Translations under genes and position numbers: made by a program | NCBI RefSeq assembly: GCF_024722015.1 | Contig: NZ_JANQBD010000004.1 | Location: 186,001-250,000 of the forward strand | DNA from: Paenibacillus radicis (ex Xue et al. 2023) | GTDB taxonomy: Bacteria; Bacillota; Bacilli; Paenibacillales; NBRC-103111 | Direction: 5' to 3' | DNA: 64,000 nt | Notes under the pieces: model-generated | What the model saw: the letters and a program-made list of their open reading frames with translations, nothing else | Database searches by the model: none | What the model was told of the DNA's origin: nothing | Shown here: piece after piece, positions 17,369 through 25,956 of the stretch | Position numbering within the stretch: the stretch's first letter is position 1 | Layout: each line of letters begins with the position of its first letter

Positions 17369-18448
17369 TTACTCACCCTCAGGCCAACGAATCCACCGCT
17401 GAAGGTATCCTTGCTCATATAAGGCTTTTATAGTGATGATCAGTACAGGGGATAATATCAATCCCGCTACTCCGAACAAGGAGAGTGAAATGATCATGAA
17501 GGAGAGCATGGTAAAAGCCGATACGCCTAAGGAATCTCCAGTAATTTTCGGTTCCATAATCTGTCGCACCAGAATAACAACTCCGAGCAAAACGGTTAAC
17601 CAAATAGCTAGAGCAGTCTGTCCAACAACAAATAGGTAGATGATCCATGGTATGAACAATGTTGACACGCCGAGCAGCGGAAGAACGTCGAATATAGCCG
17701 ATAGCAGGGCAATGGAGAAGGAATTATTAACTCCAAGTATTAATAAAGCGATAAATATAACGGCGAAGGTTAAACTAATCAGCTTGGCTTGAGCTTTAAT
17801 ATATCCAATAATCCCTTTTAAAACGTTTTCTTTCAAAAAAGTATAGGCAGACTTAAACGTCTTTGGTGTTTTGTCTTTTGCTATCCGGTTCCAAGTGTCG
17901 ATTTCGATACTCAGGAAGTAGGCTAAAATAATAGCAATTACGAAGTTAACAACAAACGTTGAGAAGCTGGTTAGTAAATTAAAGGTACCTGTCAAAAATG
18001 ATACTGCAATCGCGGTTGCTTTTTGTGTGATTTGAGTCGTATATTCCGCTACTTTTTGGAGGATGTCATCAGGTAATGCATCCATCCTGTTATGGAACAG
18101 AGCCGTTTTAGAAATAAGCTGGTTCTGGAGAATGGCTGAATATTCCGGCAGCTTGTCTTGAAGATTCATGATTTGACTTGTGAAAATAACACCGATTCCA
18201 GTCATGGCCCCAAGAATTACTAGAACGAATATAAAGGTCGAGATAGCGGAAGCCAGACTCTTGGCCATTCCTCTCTTATTCAAAAAGCGGGCAAGCGGTT
18301 CGATGATCAGGTAGATAACAAACGCTAGAAAAATCGGTGTAGCGATCCCATATAAGTAGCTGAACAACAGCATAAATAAATACACTGTGAGCAGTATTAA
18401 AGCGATATCAAAAACGGTTCTCCAATATTTCCTGTAAAATGCGATCAT
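17369..18448 (-). CDS. AI-2E family (PerM/YtvI-type) transporter
   Basis: 359 residues with about eight transmembrane segments in the AI-2E/UPF0118 pattern: an N-terminal pair, a soluble middle region with a LQNQLISK-type amphipathic stretch, and a C-terminal group with LGVNNSFSIALLSAIFDVLPLLG. Family members export diverse small molecules or ions; the substrate here is unknown. The start is 26 bases after the HxlR stop, so the regulator and transporter are probably one operon. Confidence 0.85.
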   Translation of the reverse strand: MIAFYRKYWRTVFDIALILLTVYLFMLLFSYLYGIATPIFLAFVIYLIIEPLARFLNKRGMAKSLASAISTFIFVLVILGAMTGIGVIFTSQIMNLQDKLPEYSAILQNQLISKTALFHNRMDALPDDILQKVAEYTTQITQKATAIAVSFLTGTFNLLTSFSTFVVNFVIAIILAYFLSIEIDTWNRIAKDKTPKTFKSAYTFLKENVLKGIIGYIKAQAKLISLTFAVIFIALLILGVNNSFSIALLSAIFDVLPLLGVSTLFIPWIIYLFVVGQTALAIWLTVLLGVVILVRQIMEPKITGDSLGVSAFTMLSFMIISLSLFGVAGLILSPVLIITIKALYEQGYLQRWIRWPEGE

Positions 18449-18474
18449 CCAAGCACCTCGTCAAAAGGGAGATA

Positions 18475-18846
18475 TCAGGTCCATTTGGCGGACCAAAGCT
18501 TCATTTCTTTTAAAATCTGGTGAAGATCTTCCCCTTTGGGTGTTAAGGTATATTCTACGGTGACGGGGACGGTTGGGTAAGCGGTACGCTCAAGAACGCC
18601 CTGCTCCTCCAGGTGGCGAAGTGTTTCTGTAAGTGATTTGGGGCTGATGGCATTGATCTTTTTTTGCAGCACACCAAAGCGCTTGGTTCCGCCGAACAGC
18701 TCTCGGAGCACTAGAAAGGACCATTTGCCTCCGATCACATCCAAAGTTCTTTCAATGGAACAAGCAATATGTACGGGTTGTTTCGGTATGTAGTTTTGCT
18801 CTTCCATCTTCGTTTTTTTGCTGCTTTCATTTTCTAGCAATGACAT
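18475..18846 (-). CDS. HxlR-family transcriptional regulator
   Basis: 123 residues with the family core (ERTLDVIGGKWSFLVLRELFGGTKRFGVLQ) and winged helix (LEEQGVLERTAYPTVPVTVEYTLT). Cys29 (HIACSIE) is at the conserved redox position used by YodB/HypR-type members to sense quinones or thiol stress. A 16-residue polar N-terminal extension is present. It is upstream of the AI-2E transporter and divergent from an SDR gene, with a palindrome between that may be its operator. Confidence 0.9.
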   Translation of the reverse strand: MSLLENESSKKTKMEEQNYIPKQPVHIACSIERTLDVIGGKWSFLVLRELFGGTKRFGVLQKKINAISPKSLTETLRHLEEQGVLERTAYPTVPVTVEYTLTPKGEDLHQILKEMKLWSAKWT

Positions 18847-18881
18847 TTTAGAATCATCCTTTCCTATAATAGATGATTACA

Positions 18882-18908
18882 TACAGGTAACTAGATATAT
18901 TTCCTGTA
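18882..18908. promoter_or_regulatory. Candidate HxlR operator palindrome
   Basis: Inverted arms TACAGG and CCTGTA flank a 15-base AT-rich centre, about 40 bases upstream of the hxlR-type gene and in the divergent region shared with the SDR gene. Assignment to this regulator is inference. Confidence 0.4.
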
Positions 18909-19023
18909 ATAAGGTGATAATAAATTCACTACTTTCCATAGTAAAGAAGAAGCGATAAAATAGCAATAGTAGCCAGGAAGCAAATTAGTTAAGTTATATG
19001 GACAGAAAAGAGGCAGGTTAGTT

Positions 19024-19893
19024 ATGGATCAAAAAAGGATCATAGTTACAGGCGGAAGCGGTAAGGCTGGAGTTTGGATAGTGAAGCATTTTGTTGAGCA
19101 GAACTATGAAGTTATCAACTTGGACTGGAAGCTCCCGGAGGAACCCATATGCCGGACCATTATTGTTGATTTGAATGATTTGGGACAGGTCCATAATGCA
19201 CTTGCTCCATTCAGCGGACGCAATCGTCAGAAAGTGGAAGGCATAGTCCATTTTGCCGCTATTCCACAAGCGTTTACACATCCTAATGATGTTTGTTTCC
19301 GTAATAACGTTATGAATACTTATAATATTTTAGAGGCGGCTGCAAACCTCGGGATCGAGAAAGTGGTTCTTGCATCTAGCGAATCGTCCTATGGAATTGT
19401 TTTTGCCAGCGAATTTTTCACTCCGCTTTACTTACCTATTGATGAGGCTCATCCACAGCTTCCGGAGGATAGCTACGGCTTATCCAAAGTGGTCAACGAG
19501 GTTACAGCTGAAGCCTTCCATCGTAGAACAGGGATGCAAGTAATATCGTTCCGATTGGGAAATATTCTAGTTCCGGAAAGCTATGCAGCCATTCGGGCTA
19601 ACTTTGATGATACAGAAAGCAGGAAACGGATTCTTTGGTCTTATATCGATGCCCGGGATGTAGCTTCCGCTTGCCGTCTTGCTATTGAGAAGGAGGGGCT
19701 TGGGGCTAAGGCACTGATTCTTGCAGCGGACGATACTTCTTCAGATCGCACCAGCCAAGAGCTGGTGGAGAAGTACCTTCCTCAAGTGCAAGAGATTCGG
19801 ATTCCGTTGGAAGGGCGTGCTGCGCTGCTGTCCAATTCATTGGTGAAGGAGCTCCTGGGCTGGAAACAGCAATATTATTTTATGGAGCAATAG
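19024..19893 (+). CDS. NAD-dependent epimerase/dehydratase (extended SDR)
   Basis: 289 residues; N-terminal GGSGKAG nucleotide loop, active-site ASSESSYG and YGLSK (YxxxK). It is clearly paralogous to the protein at 27183 (shared NNVMnTYN, YGLSK and WSYIDARD motifs). The family resemblance is closest to uronate dehydrogenases and sugar-nucleotide epimerases, so a sugar-acid substrate is possible. It is divergent from the HxlR gene and may be under its control. Confidence 0.85.
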   Translation: MDQKRIIVTGGSGKAGVWIVKHFVEQNYEVINLDWKLPEEPICRTIIVDLNDLGQVHNALAPFSGRNRQKVEGIVHFAAIPQAFTHPNDVCFRNNVMNTYNILEAAANLGIEKVVLASSESSYGIVFASEFFTPLYLPIDEAHPQLPEDSYGLSKVVNEVTAEAFHRRTGMQVISFRLGNILVPESYAAIRANFDDTESRKRILWSYIDARDVASACRLAIEKEGLGAKALILAADDTSSDRTSQELVEKYLPQVQEIRIPLEGRAALLSNSLVKELLGWKQQYYFMEQ

Positions 19894-19941
19894 TTTCAGA
19901 CTTTAAGCTGCTGCTCGATTCCATAAATAGTTGAAAGGTTA

Positions 19942-19990
19942 TAAGCCAAAGATCCGCCTTGAGCCTAGCTTGAGGCGGGTCTTTGGCTTA
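19942..19990. terminator. Bidirectional terminator overlapping the LysR gene 3' end
   Basis: An 18-bp stem (TAAGCCAAAGATCCGCCT with AGGCGGGTCTTTGGCTTA) closes a 13-base loop. The LysR stop codon lies inside the loop, so its last codons form one arm. Confidence 0.8.
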
Positions 19991-20882
19991 TATGCATTTG
20001 CTCTCGAATAAAATTCAGAAATTGAGCAGCCGCTGGAGTAAGGTCATCATCAGTTCTCCGGCATACAGATAAGGGATTGGTTAGATGGACTCCCTCTACG
20101 TGAATTCGAGCGACTACACCTTGCTGGATGTAATCTTTCACCTCCAATGCGGATAGGAAGTTGACGCCGTACCCCGCCATGACCGCGCGGATTGTTTCAT
20201 TTAAACCGTTAAATTGTAAACCGACCACAGGTTGATTAACATTATGAAGTTTGCAAAGAGCAAACAGCTTTTCTCTAGTCGAACTGCCCTCTTCACGTAG
20301 TATAAAAGGTTCTTTCATTATGTCTGATAACGATATGCTTTGTCCTGCGAGAGGGTGTACTGTCGATGCGATGAACCACAGCTCATCTTCCATCAGCTTT
20401 TCTTGAACCAGCCCTGCTGGAGCTGCTCTGCTTCCACCAATAACAGCAATATCTGCTTCATAATGAAGAAGCTTATCATAGGCTGTCCTCGAATTGGCTG
20501 TTGTCAGCATCATGTCGATTCCTTTATTGGCCTGTTTAAAGGCTGCCATCCATCCAGGCAGGAGGTGATTGGCCGGTAGGTAAGTAGCACTGATGCGCAG
20601 CATTCCAGATCTTCCTTCACGATAATCTGTCATCTGACGGGAAATCTCCTGCTCCAAGGCGAACAGGCGGGCTGCGTACTTGTACAGGACTTGTCCTGCC
20701 TCACTTAAACGGCTGCTTCTGCCTTGAGGCAGCAATAGCACTAATCCGAGCTCCTGCTCTAAATTCCGTATTTGTGCGGTTACAGCGGGTTGGCTGATAT
20801 GCAGCGCTTCGGCAGCTTTAGTAACCCCTCCCCGGGTGGCAGTTTCATAGAACAGCTTTAAAGCATGCAGGTTCAAATTCAT
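19965..20882 (-). CDS. LysR-family transcriptional regulator
   Basis: 305 residues: N-terminal LTTR HTH (FYETATRGGVTKAAEALHISQPAVTAQIRNLEQ) and a periplasmic-binding-like effector domain from about 90. It is divergent from the threonine-synthase-like gene with a 131-base AT-rich gap that contains TTATA/TATAA inverted ends, a typical LTTR control layout. The effector is unknown. Its 3' end forms one arm of a bidirectional terminator. Confidence 0.9.
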   Translation of the reverse strand: MNLNLHALKLFYETATRGGVTKAAEALHISQPAVTAQIRNLEQELGLVLLLPQGRSSRLSEAGQVLYKYAARLFALEQEISRQMTDYREGRSGMLRISATYLPANHLLPGWMAAFKQANKGIDMMLTTANSRTAYDKLLHYEADIAVIGGSRAAPAGLVQEKLMEDELWFIASTVHPLAGQSISLSDIMKEPFILREEGSSTREKLFALCKLHNVNQPVVGLQFNGLNETIRAVMAGYGVNFLSALEVKDYIQQGVVARIHVEGVHLTNPLSVCRRTDDDLTPAAAQFLNFIREQMHISQRPASS

Positions 20883-21013
20883 TCGCCTCCTAATACATCA
20901 ATAAAATTTATGTTAATCAAGAAAATATATATTAGTTTTATATAATAACATCTCTTATTGTATAAGGTAGAACAGTTCTTTAGCAACCTATTCAAATAAG
21001 GCGGTGGGTTATT

Positions 21014-22296
21014 ATGAGTTATTTTCATTGTATCGATTGCAACAAGCAGTATGAGCTGGAAGCGGTGAGAAACCCTTTTTTATGTGAGTGCAAGGGACTA
21101 CTAGAGGTTGTGCATGATTTTCGCAGCATTGACAGTGAGGGGCTGAAGAGGGAGTTTGATCGGAGATTGTCTGAGAGAATGACTATTTACTCAAGCGGTG
21201 TGTGGCGTTACAAAGAGCTGATTATGCCTGAGCTGCCTGATGCTTATATAACGACTAAATTTGAAGGGAATACAGGAATGTATGATTCCGATCGAGTTGC
21301 CCAATACACGGGTATTCGCAAGCTCATGCTCAAGGCACAAAGTGAGAATCCGAGCGGATCCTTTAAAGATAACGGGATGACAGCAGCGGTTTCACATGGG
21401 CGCTCAGCGGGGTATACTCGGTTTACATGTACGTCGACTGGCAATACATCTTCCTCGTTAGCCATGTATGCGGCTATAGCCGGCTGCTCAGCTTATGTAT
21501 TTCTTCCTGAAAAAAACATTTCCTTGAACAAGGTACTCCAAACATTAGCGTACGGTGCTCATTTATTATCATTCGATGGAACCTATGACGACGGAATACG
21601 TTTTAGCGAAGCTAATAGTGAGCAATTGGGACTGTATGTATGCAATTCAATTAATCCCTTTCGCATTGAAGGGCAAAAAAGCATCATCTATGAAATAGCC
21701 CATCAGCTGCGCTGGAAGCTTCCTGATTGGATCATCGTGCCAGGCGGGGCGTTAAGCAATGCAACAGCATTAGGTAAAGGGCTGCAAGATTTGTATGAAC
21801 TAGGCTTCATTGAAAAATTGCCGAGGGTAGCTGTTATTCAGGCTGACGGAGCAAATCCTTTTCACCGAATGGTAGTACGGGGGAAGCAGAACTGAGACCG
21901 GAGCTTAAGCCATTCACTCGTGCTTCGGCAATGAATATTGGCAATCCTCCGAGCTGGAAGAAGGCGCTGCTTTATGCAGTGGGACAAACAAACGGAGTGA
22001 CGGCCTCTGTTACGGATGAGGAGATCATGAATGCCAAGGCTGTAATCGATCAAAGCGGAATTGGCTGCGAGCCTGCTTCAGCAGCGTCAGTAGCAGGATT
22101 AAAAAAACTTGTAGATGAGGGTGTGATAGATCGGGAAGCAACAGCCGTATGTCTTTTGACCGGTAATATGCTGAAGGATACCGATGCCATTCGGGAGTAT
22201 CATCTCGATTCCAACACCGAAGGATGTTATGCCAACAAGATGCTTCCTGTGAAATTGGACTTAGAGTCAATACTAGGCCATATCCCTCATTCATAG
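21014..22296 (+). pseudogene. thrC: Threonine synthase-like PLP enzyme, frameshifted in a G run
   Basis: Two frames together give one complete enzyme of about 427 residues. The first part (21014-21895) has an N-terminal Cys-rich segment (CIDCNKQY, FLCECKG) and the PLP-lysine motif SGSFKDNGM (about residue 119). It breaks after NPFHRMVVRG. The second frame continues with EAELRPELKPFTRASAMNIGNPPSWKKAL and GCEPASAAS to the end. One extra G in the G5 run at 21879-21883 restores the frame. It may be a real null mutation, a slippage-controlled switch, or a sequencing error. The enzyme converts phosphohomoserine to threonine, though divergent paralogues exist. It is divergent from the LysR gene. Confidence 0.85.
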
Positions 22297-22349
22297 TCTA
22301 AATTTGATCAATTAAGGTTGATTTCCTATTCGGGTTTCTTTATAATATC

Positions 22350-22396
22350 AGGAAGTATAAGTTTGAAGCGGGAGCTTCAGATTACTAATATTTCAA
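22350..22396. repeat. Dispersed repeat, second copy of the 11.3-kb segment
   Basis: AGGAAGTATAAGTTTGAA, then CGGG, TTCA and CTAATATT in order match the segment at 11283-11326 (AGGAAGTATAAGCTTGAA and so on) with few mismatches. Both copies follow a TATAATA-rich stretch. Confidence 0.5.
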
Positions 22397-22439
22397 GGAA
22401 AACAACCTCTAATAATATAATTTAGGAGATGTATAAAGA

Positions 22440-22742
22440 ATGAACTGCAAAATCTCACGAAATGCGGCTAAAGTGCTTTTGGAAGAGCTTGAGAAGGAAG
22501 AAAATAAAGAGATGAAGCTTCGCGTATACATTACGCACAGTCACGGGGATCATGCTCATTACGGTATGAGTTTGGACACTCCGACGAACGATGATGTTGT
22601 AGTCAGCACGGATAAAGGAATCGACGTTATTCTGAAAAAAGACGAGCCTTTGCTTGACGGAGTTCGCATCGATTATTTCTATACTCCGGAAGAAGGCTTC
22701 GCAGTGACGAACCCAGGTAAGGGGAACCACGGGGATCATTAA
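22440..22742 (+). CDS. HesB/IscA-like protein, histidine-rich, lacking the usual cysteines
   Basis: 100 residues. The order YGMSLDTP...DDVVVSTDKGIDVILKKDEPLLDGVRIDYF matches the HesB-like (A-type Fe-S carrier) fold. The three conserved ligand cysteines are absent; the only Cys is residue 3. Instead there are clustered histidines (THSHGDHAHYG and a C-terminal NHGDH). It is therefore unlikely to be a normal Fe-S carrier; metal binding through His is possible. GGAGATG precedes the ATG. It is 75 bases upstream of the DUF1450 gene. Confidence 0.75.
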   Translation: MNCKISRNAAKVLLEELEKEENKEMKLRVYITHSHGDHAHYGMSLDTPTNDDVVVSTDKGIDVILKKDEPLLDGVRIDYFYTPEEGFAVTNPGKGNHGDH

Positions 22743-22817
22743 TTTTTTGTAATCAACGGTTTACACAACCTCACAAGCTATATTCATGGGCAAAGGGTAT
22801 GAAAGGATTTGTAAGAC

Positions 22818-23039
22818 ATGGCGAATGACATTCGCGTCTGCGATAAATGCAAGCATATGAAAATGAAGACAGCTGTGACCAAGCTTCAGAAGTTGGCTCC
22901 CGACTCTGAGATTAAGGTAGGCTGCAAATCGTATTGTGGACCATGCTCACGGTTTGCCTTTATTTTCGTCAATGGTCGTTATGTGACTGGGGCAACTGAA
23001 GATGAGGCAATCGAGAAGGCTCAAAAGTACATTAAATAA
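22818..23039 (+). CDS. DUF1450 (YuzB-like) protein
   Basis: 73 residues with paired cysteines (CDKCKH and CKSYCGPC) and the ending FIFVNGRYVTGATEDEAIEKA, the DUF1450 pattern. Function unknown; the Cys pairs suggest a thioredoxin-like or metal-binding fold. Terminator at 23046-23085. Confidence 0.85.
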   Translation: MANDIRVCDKCKHMKMKTAVTKLQKLAPDSEIKVGCKSYCGPCSRFAFIFVNGRYVTGATEDEAIEKAQKYIK

Positions 23040-23045
23040 TCATGT

Positions 23046-23085
23046 TAGCTCATTCACTCCCTGAAGGAGAAGATGAGCTTTTTTA
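23046..23085 (+). terminator. Rho-independent terminator after the DUF1450 gene
   Basis: AGCTCAT pairs with ATGAGCT, with inner CTCC/GGAG pairing, followed by TTTTTT. Confidence 0.8.
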
Positions 23086-23905
23086 ATATATAAGGAAATT
23101 CCTTAATGAAAGAGTTTCGATCAGAAAGCTTTTCGAGGGAATGAAGAATGAGCGAGTAACCTGCCCTCCATGCTTAGATTAGAGCTACATTAGAGCTTAA
23201 GATCCTTAATGCACCCCATGATCAAGGGGGATTTTTATAGGGATAGCAGGGATGAGCCCTGGAGGATTTTGTACGGAACTGACTGTTCCCTTATCACTCT
23301 GATTTTTGGACTTTTCAGGCGATAAAGGAACAATTACTTCCGCATCGCCCTTCACTTCCGTGGATGCAGTACCGGCGTGTTGTTTAAGGTTATGTGCAGG
23401 TGATCTCTGCGCTAAAAGTATAGTGAAGCTAATCGTACACCTGGAATACCAGCAGAGGAGTTCATTGCGATCATTAACGGCACGAAGACCTGCATAGGGA
23501 AGTAAGGAAGCGGCGTAAAGCACAGAGTAGAGCAAAAGAGGGAACGGGTGTGGGGTGTAGGAGCTTAAGCGACCGCCCTGGTCGTAACCTCCGGTGACTG
23601 CTCGTGTATGCAACCTACCTTCCAAGCTCGTATTCCTCCTGCTGCAAGTATTCCATTCAAAGGAACACGACTTCAACAGCGGCCGTATCCCACACCCATT
23701 CCTCCAAGCGCACAACGTAGAGATCGTACACCAAGGACGCCGCAAGGCATTTTTTTTTTTTTTACAAACTTTTTATATAAGCCCTTGGCTAATAATAAGT
23801 GTAAAGTGATTCTTTGTATGAAGATGGGTCTAATTAACTACGAACAGCATGTGAAAATGGGTAAAGAGGTGTATATATTCCTTTATGCCTATCTTATATG
23901 CTAAA
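23086..23905. other. 820-bp region without a convincing gene; contains a T14 run
   Basis: Overlapping ORFs on both strands lack ribosome sites and show no family likeness. The sequence contains GGAAC/TTCC half-palindromes (23270-23340) like those at 37.6 kb. An uninterrupted run of 14 T lies at 23750-23763. Its eroded, repeat-rich look suggests a degraded remnant. Confidence 0.45.
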
Positions 23906-23906
23906 G

Positions 23907-23935
23907 TTGTCGTAAATTGTATTCAATTATAAAAT
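23907..23935 (+). promoter_or_regulatory. Predicted sigma-A promoter of the c-di-GMP riboswitch transcript
   Basis: TTGTCG (23907-23912) and TAAAAT (23930-23935) with a 17-base spacer place transcription start about 7 bases on, exactly at the 5' edge of the aptamer. Confidence 0.6.
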
Positions 23936-23943
23936 TTTCTTAA

Positions 23944-24040
23944 GGACCCGATAAAGGCAAAGCAGGTGAAAGCTTGTGACGCAAAGCTAGAGGGGCTTAC
24001 GATGCACTTATGCATCTTGCCAGCCAGCTGTCGAAGGAAC
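23944..24040 (+). promoter_or_regulatory. Cyclic di-GMP-I (GEMM-I) riboswitch aptamer
   Basis: The conserved core is present in order: GATAAAGGCAAAG, a GAAA-capped stem (GCAGGT/GCTTGT), GTGACGCAAAGCT, a GATGCA-CTTA-TGCATC hairpin, and TTGCCAGCCAGC closing to TCG. After it, GGCTCCT/AGGAGTC (about 24063-24089) can form a hairpin followed by TTTA, a possible expression platform. It lies 80 bases before the small gene at 24121. The aptamer call is strong; the direction of control is not known. Confidence 0.88.
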
Positions 24041-24120
24041 AGTGATGCGCATATAGATATTGCGGCTCCTGACCGGATGAAAGAGGAGTCTTTATGTATT
24101 AGGAAGGTGGATCGGTATTC

Positions 24121-24420
24121 ATGTCGAGCGGGGAACGAAATATCATGACCAGAGAAGGTTTTTATACCAAGGCAGGTAATGATAGAATTGGCGTATATTT
24201 ATCAAGTGAAGGTCCCAGGCTATTTATTAACAGTGAGGTTTTTGAACTGCAAAATCATTGCTGGGATCTTGAAATGGTCATGGGGAAAAGCAGTCATCTG
24301 GTCACATTTTACTGGCAAGGAGAAGTAAAGCTTTCAACCCGTTGCAGTAATGAGAATGAAATGTTTCTCAGCTTATACCATTATTTGAGCTGTCGAATAG
24401 AGGCTAAACGATTGGCTTAA
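24121..24420 (+). CDS. Small protein of unknown function under a c-di-GMP riboswitch
   Basis: 99 residues, soluble, mixed polar with several aromatic residues (LVTFYWQGEVKL) and Cys at three positions. I recognise no family; it has no signal peptide and no PilZ-type RxxxR or DxSxxG motif. ATG at 24121 follows AGGAAGGTGG by about 10 bases; an internal ATG at 24145 is an alternative. Its position behind a GEMM-I aptamer and before its own terminator makes it a dedicated c-di-GMP output gene. Confidence 0.7.
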   Translation: MSSGERNIMTREGFYTKAGNDRIGVYLSSEGPRLFINSEVFELQNHCWDLEMVMGKSSHLVTFYWQGEVKLSTRCSNENEMFLSLYHYLSCRIEAKRLA

Positions 24421-24501
24421 TTGGAGTCATTTTTCAACAAAATCTGCATCGGTGACAGTCACAATTGATTTGGTTAAATATCATACAGAGTTATAAAGAA
24501 T

Positions 24502-24544
24502 AGCAGGTTTTGAGCCTAATGCGGCTTAAGGCTTGCTTTTTTTA
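24502..24544 (+). terminator. Rho-independent terminator after the riboswitch gene
   Basis: An imperfect 15-bp stem (AGCAGGTTTTGAGCC with GGCTTAAGGCTTGCT) is followed by TTTTTTT. Confidence 0.75.
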
Positions 24545-24556
24545 TTTTTCAGGCTA

Positions 24557-24585
24557 TTGTCTGCCAGTAGAGCATTGTTTATAAT
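24557..24585 (+). promoter_or_regulatory. Predicted sigma-A promoter of the DHH phosphoesterase gene
   Basis: TTGTCT (24557-24562) and a perfect TATAAT (24580-24585) with a 17-base spacer, 45 bases before the start codon. Confidence 0.65.
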
Positions 24586-24630
24586 AAATAGTAATAAGTA
24601 GTACTGCAGCACTATTGGGGAGGATCTGTT

Positions 24631-25545
24631 ATGCGATTAATTACACGTTCTGATTTTGATGGTTTGGTATGCGCTATGTTGTTTAAGAAAATGGGTATGA
24701 TCGATGAGATGAAATTCGTTCATCCTAAAGATATGCAGGATGGATTAATCGAAGTAAATGAGAATGATATTTTGGCTAATGTTCCTTATGTGCCGGGCTG
24801 CGGTTTGTGGTTTGATCATCATTCCAGCGAATTAGAGCGGACAGGCCCCCAAGTAGAATACAAAGGTGAAACTCGTGTTGCGCCAAGTGCCGCTCGAGTA
24901 GTGTATGATTATTATGGCGGCAGAGAGCGTTTTGGAGATATCGATGATATTATGGCAGGTGTGGATAAAGCCGATTCAGCTCAATTTTCCGCAGACGATA
25001 TTTTGAATCCTAAGGGCTGGGATCTGCTTTCATTCATTATGGATGCACGTACTGGACTTGGACGTTATCGTGACTACAAGATCAGTAATTACCAGCTGAT
25101 GGAGGAATTAGTTGATCATTGCGCTACAATGTCGGTTGATGAGATTATGCAGCTTCCGGATGTCGTGGAACGGACCCAACGGTATTTCGAGCTTGACGCC
25201 CAGTACAGAGCCATGTTAAAAGAGCGCACGACAGTAGAAGGAAGTGTAATAATAACGGATTTGCGGAATGTAGAGACGATCTATCCAGGCAACCGTTTTA
25301 TGGTTTACGCCCTGTACCCGGAGCAAAATATTTCAATCTGGATCGTAGACGGCAGAAATAAGCAGAATTGTGTGTTCGCCTGCGGACATAGCATTGTGAA
25401 CCGGACAAGCCAGGTCGACGTCGGCAACTTGATGCTGCAGAACGGCGGAGGCGGTCATAGAGCAGCGGGAACCTGCCAGATCCCGTATGAGGATGCTGAT
25501 AAAGTATTAAGCCAACTGGTTGGACAAATGAATCAAACTGTATAA
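24631..25545 (+). CDS. DHH/DHHA1 family phosphoesterase
   Basis: 304 residues: DHH motifs RSDFDG (residues 6-11) and FDHHSS (about 72), and a C-terminal DHHA1 motif GGGGHRAAG (about 275). The family includes nanoRNases (NrnA), GdpP-type and exopolyphosphatase-related enzymes that cleave short phosphodiesters using Mn2+. No membrane or GGDEF-like region is attached. It is monocistronic. Substrate is unknown; dinucleotides such as pApA or pGpG would fit the family and the neighbourhood, but this is inference. Confidence 0.85.
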   Translation: MRLITRSDFDGLVCAMLFKKMGMIDEMKFVHPKDMQDGLIEVNENDILANVPYVPGCGLWFDHHSSELERTGPQVEYKGETRVAPSAARVVYDYYGGRERFGDIDDIMAGVDKADSAQFSADDILNPKGWDLLSFIMDARTGLGRYRDYKISNYQLMEELVDHCATMSVDEIMQLPDVVERTQRYFELDAQYRAMLKERTTVEGSVIITDLRNVETIYPGNRFMVYALYPEQNISIWIVDGRNKQNCVFACGHSIVNRTSQVDVGNLMLQNGGGGHRAAGTCQIPYEDADKVLSQLVGQMNQTV

Positions 25546-25586
25546 TTACATATAATAATCCGCCACTCAGGACGGATTTTAATACA

Positions 25587-25614
25587 GCCTTGGCAATGCG
25601 CCAGGGCTTTTTTT
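25587..25614 (+). terminator. Rho-independent terminator of the DHH gene
   Basis: GCCTTGGC pairs with GCCAGGGC, followed by TTTTTTT. Confidence 0.85.
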
Positions 25615-25616
25615 GT

Positions 25617-25691
25617 TAGAATTTATATGTTTCGGGGCTCCCCGCAAAGTATCTGAATCAACTTCGAAGCAAGACGCCACTTTGTGGGGAT
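25617..25691. repeat. 75-bp dispersed repeat, copy A
   Basis: Identical to 58101-58175 except for one G/C difference. It includes GGGGCTCCCC and ends in a CCCCAC-TTT-GTGGGG-like hairpin (here weakened by that G). It follows directly on the DHH terminator. The remaining 265 bases up to the next gene hold no ORF that I support. Confidence 0.85.
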
Positions 25692-25908
25692 ATTTTAGTG
25701 TGGGATATAAGTTTAGAACCCAATAGACAACTTTTTTTGTCGAATGCGCAGTAGAATGATCCTGAATGAACTATCGGAAGCAATGGTTGGGAAACATTGG
25801 GAGAATAGACTTAGAGGAGGATTCATGCCTGTTTTTACTGGAATGAAGATATTTAGTAGGGGTGAAGCTTTAGGACTTATATGATACGGTAGTGGTTGAA
25901 TGCGTTTT

Positions 25909-25922
25909 TGAAAACGTATACA
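25909..25922 (+). promoter_or_regulatory. Catabolite-responsive (cre)-like operator
   Basis: TGAAAACGTATACA matches 13 of 14 positions of the CcpA consensus TGWAANCGNTNWCA. It lies 35 bases before the dehydratase start, so CcpA or another LacI-type repressor could block transcription there. Confidence 0.5.
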
Positions 25923-25956
25923 AAAAATCGGATTAATTGAAAGGAGAGGTTAAGCC

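Noticed and set aside
23206..23745. 179-residue minus-strand ORF
   Set aside because: No ribosome site, odd Cys/Arg/Ser composition, overlaps half-palindromic repeats and ORFs on the other strand.
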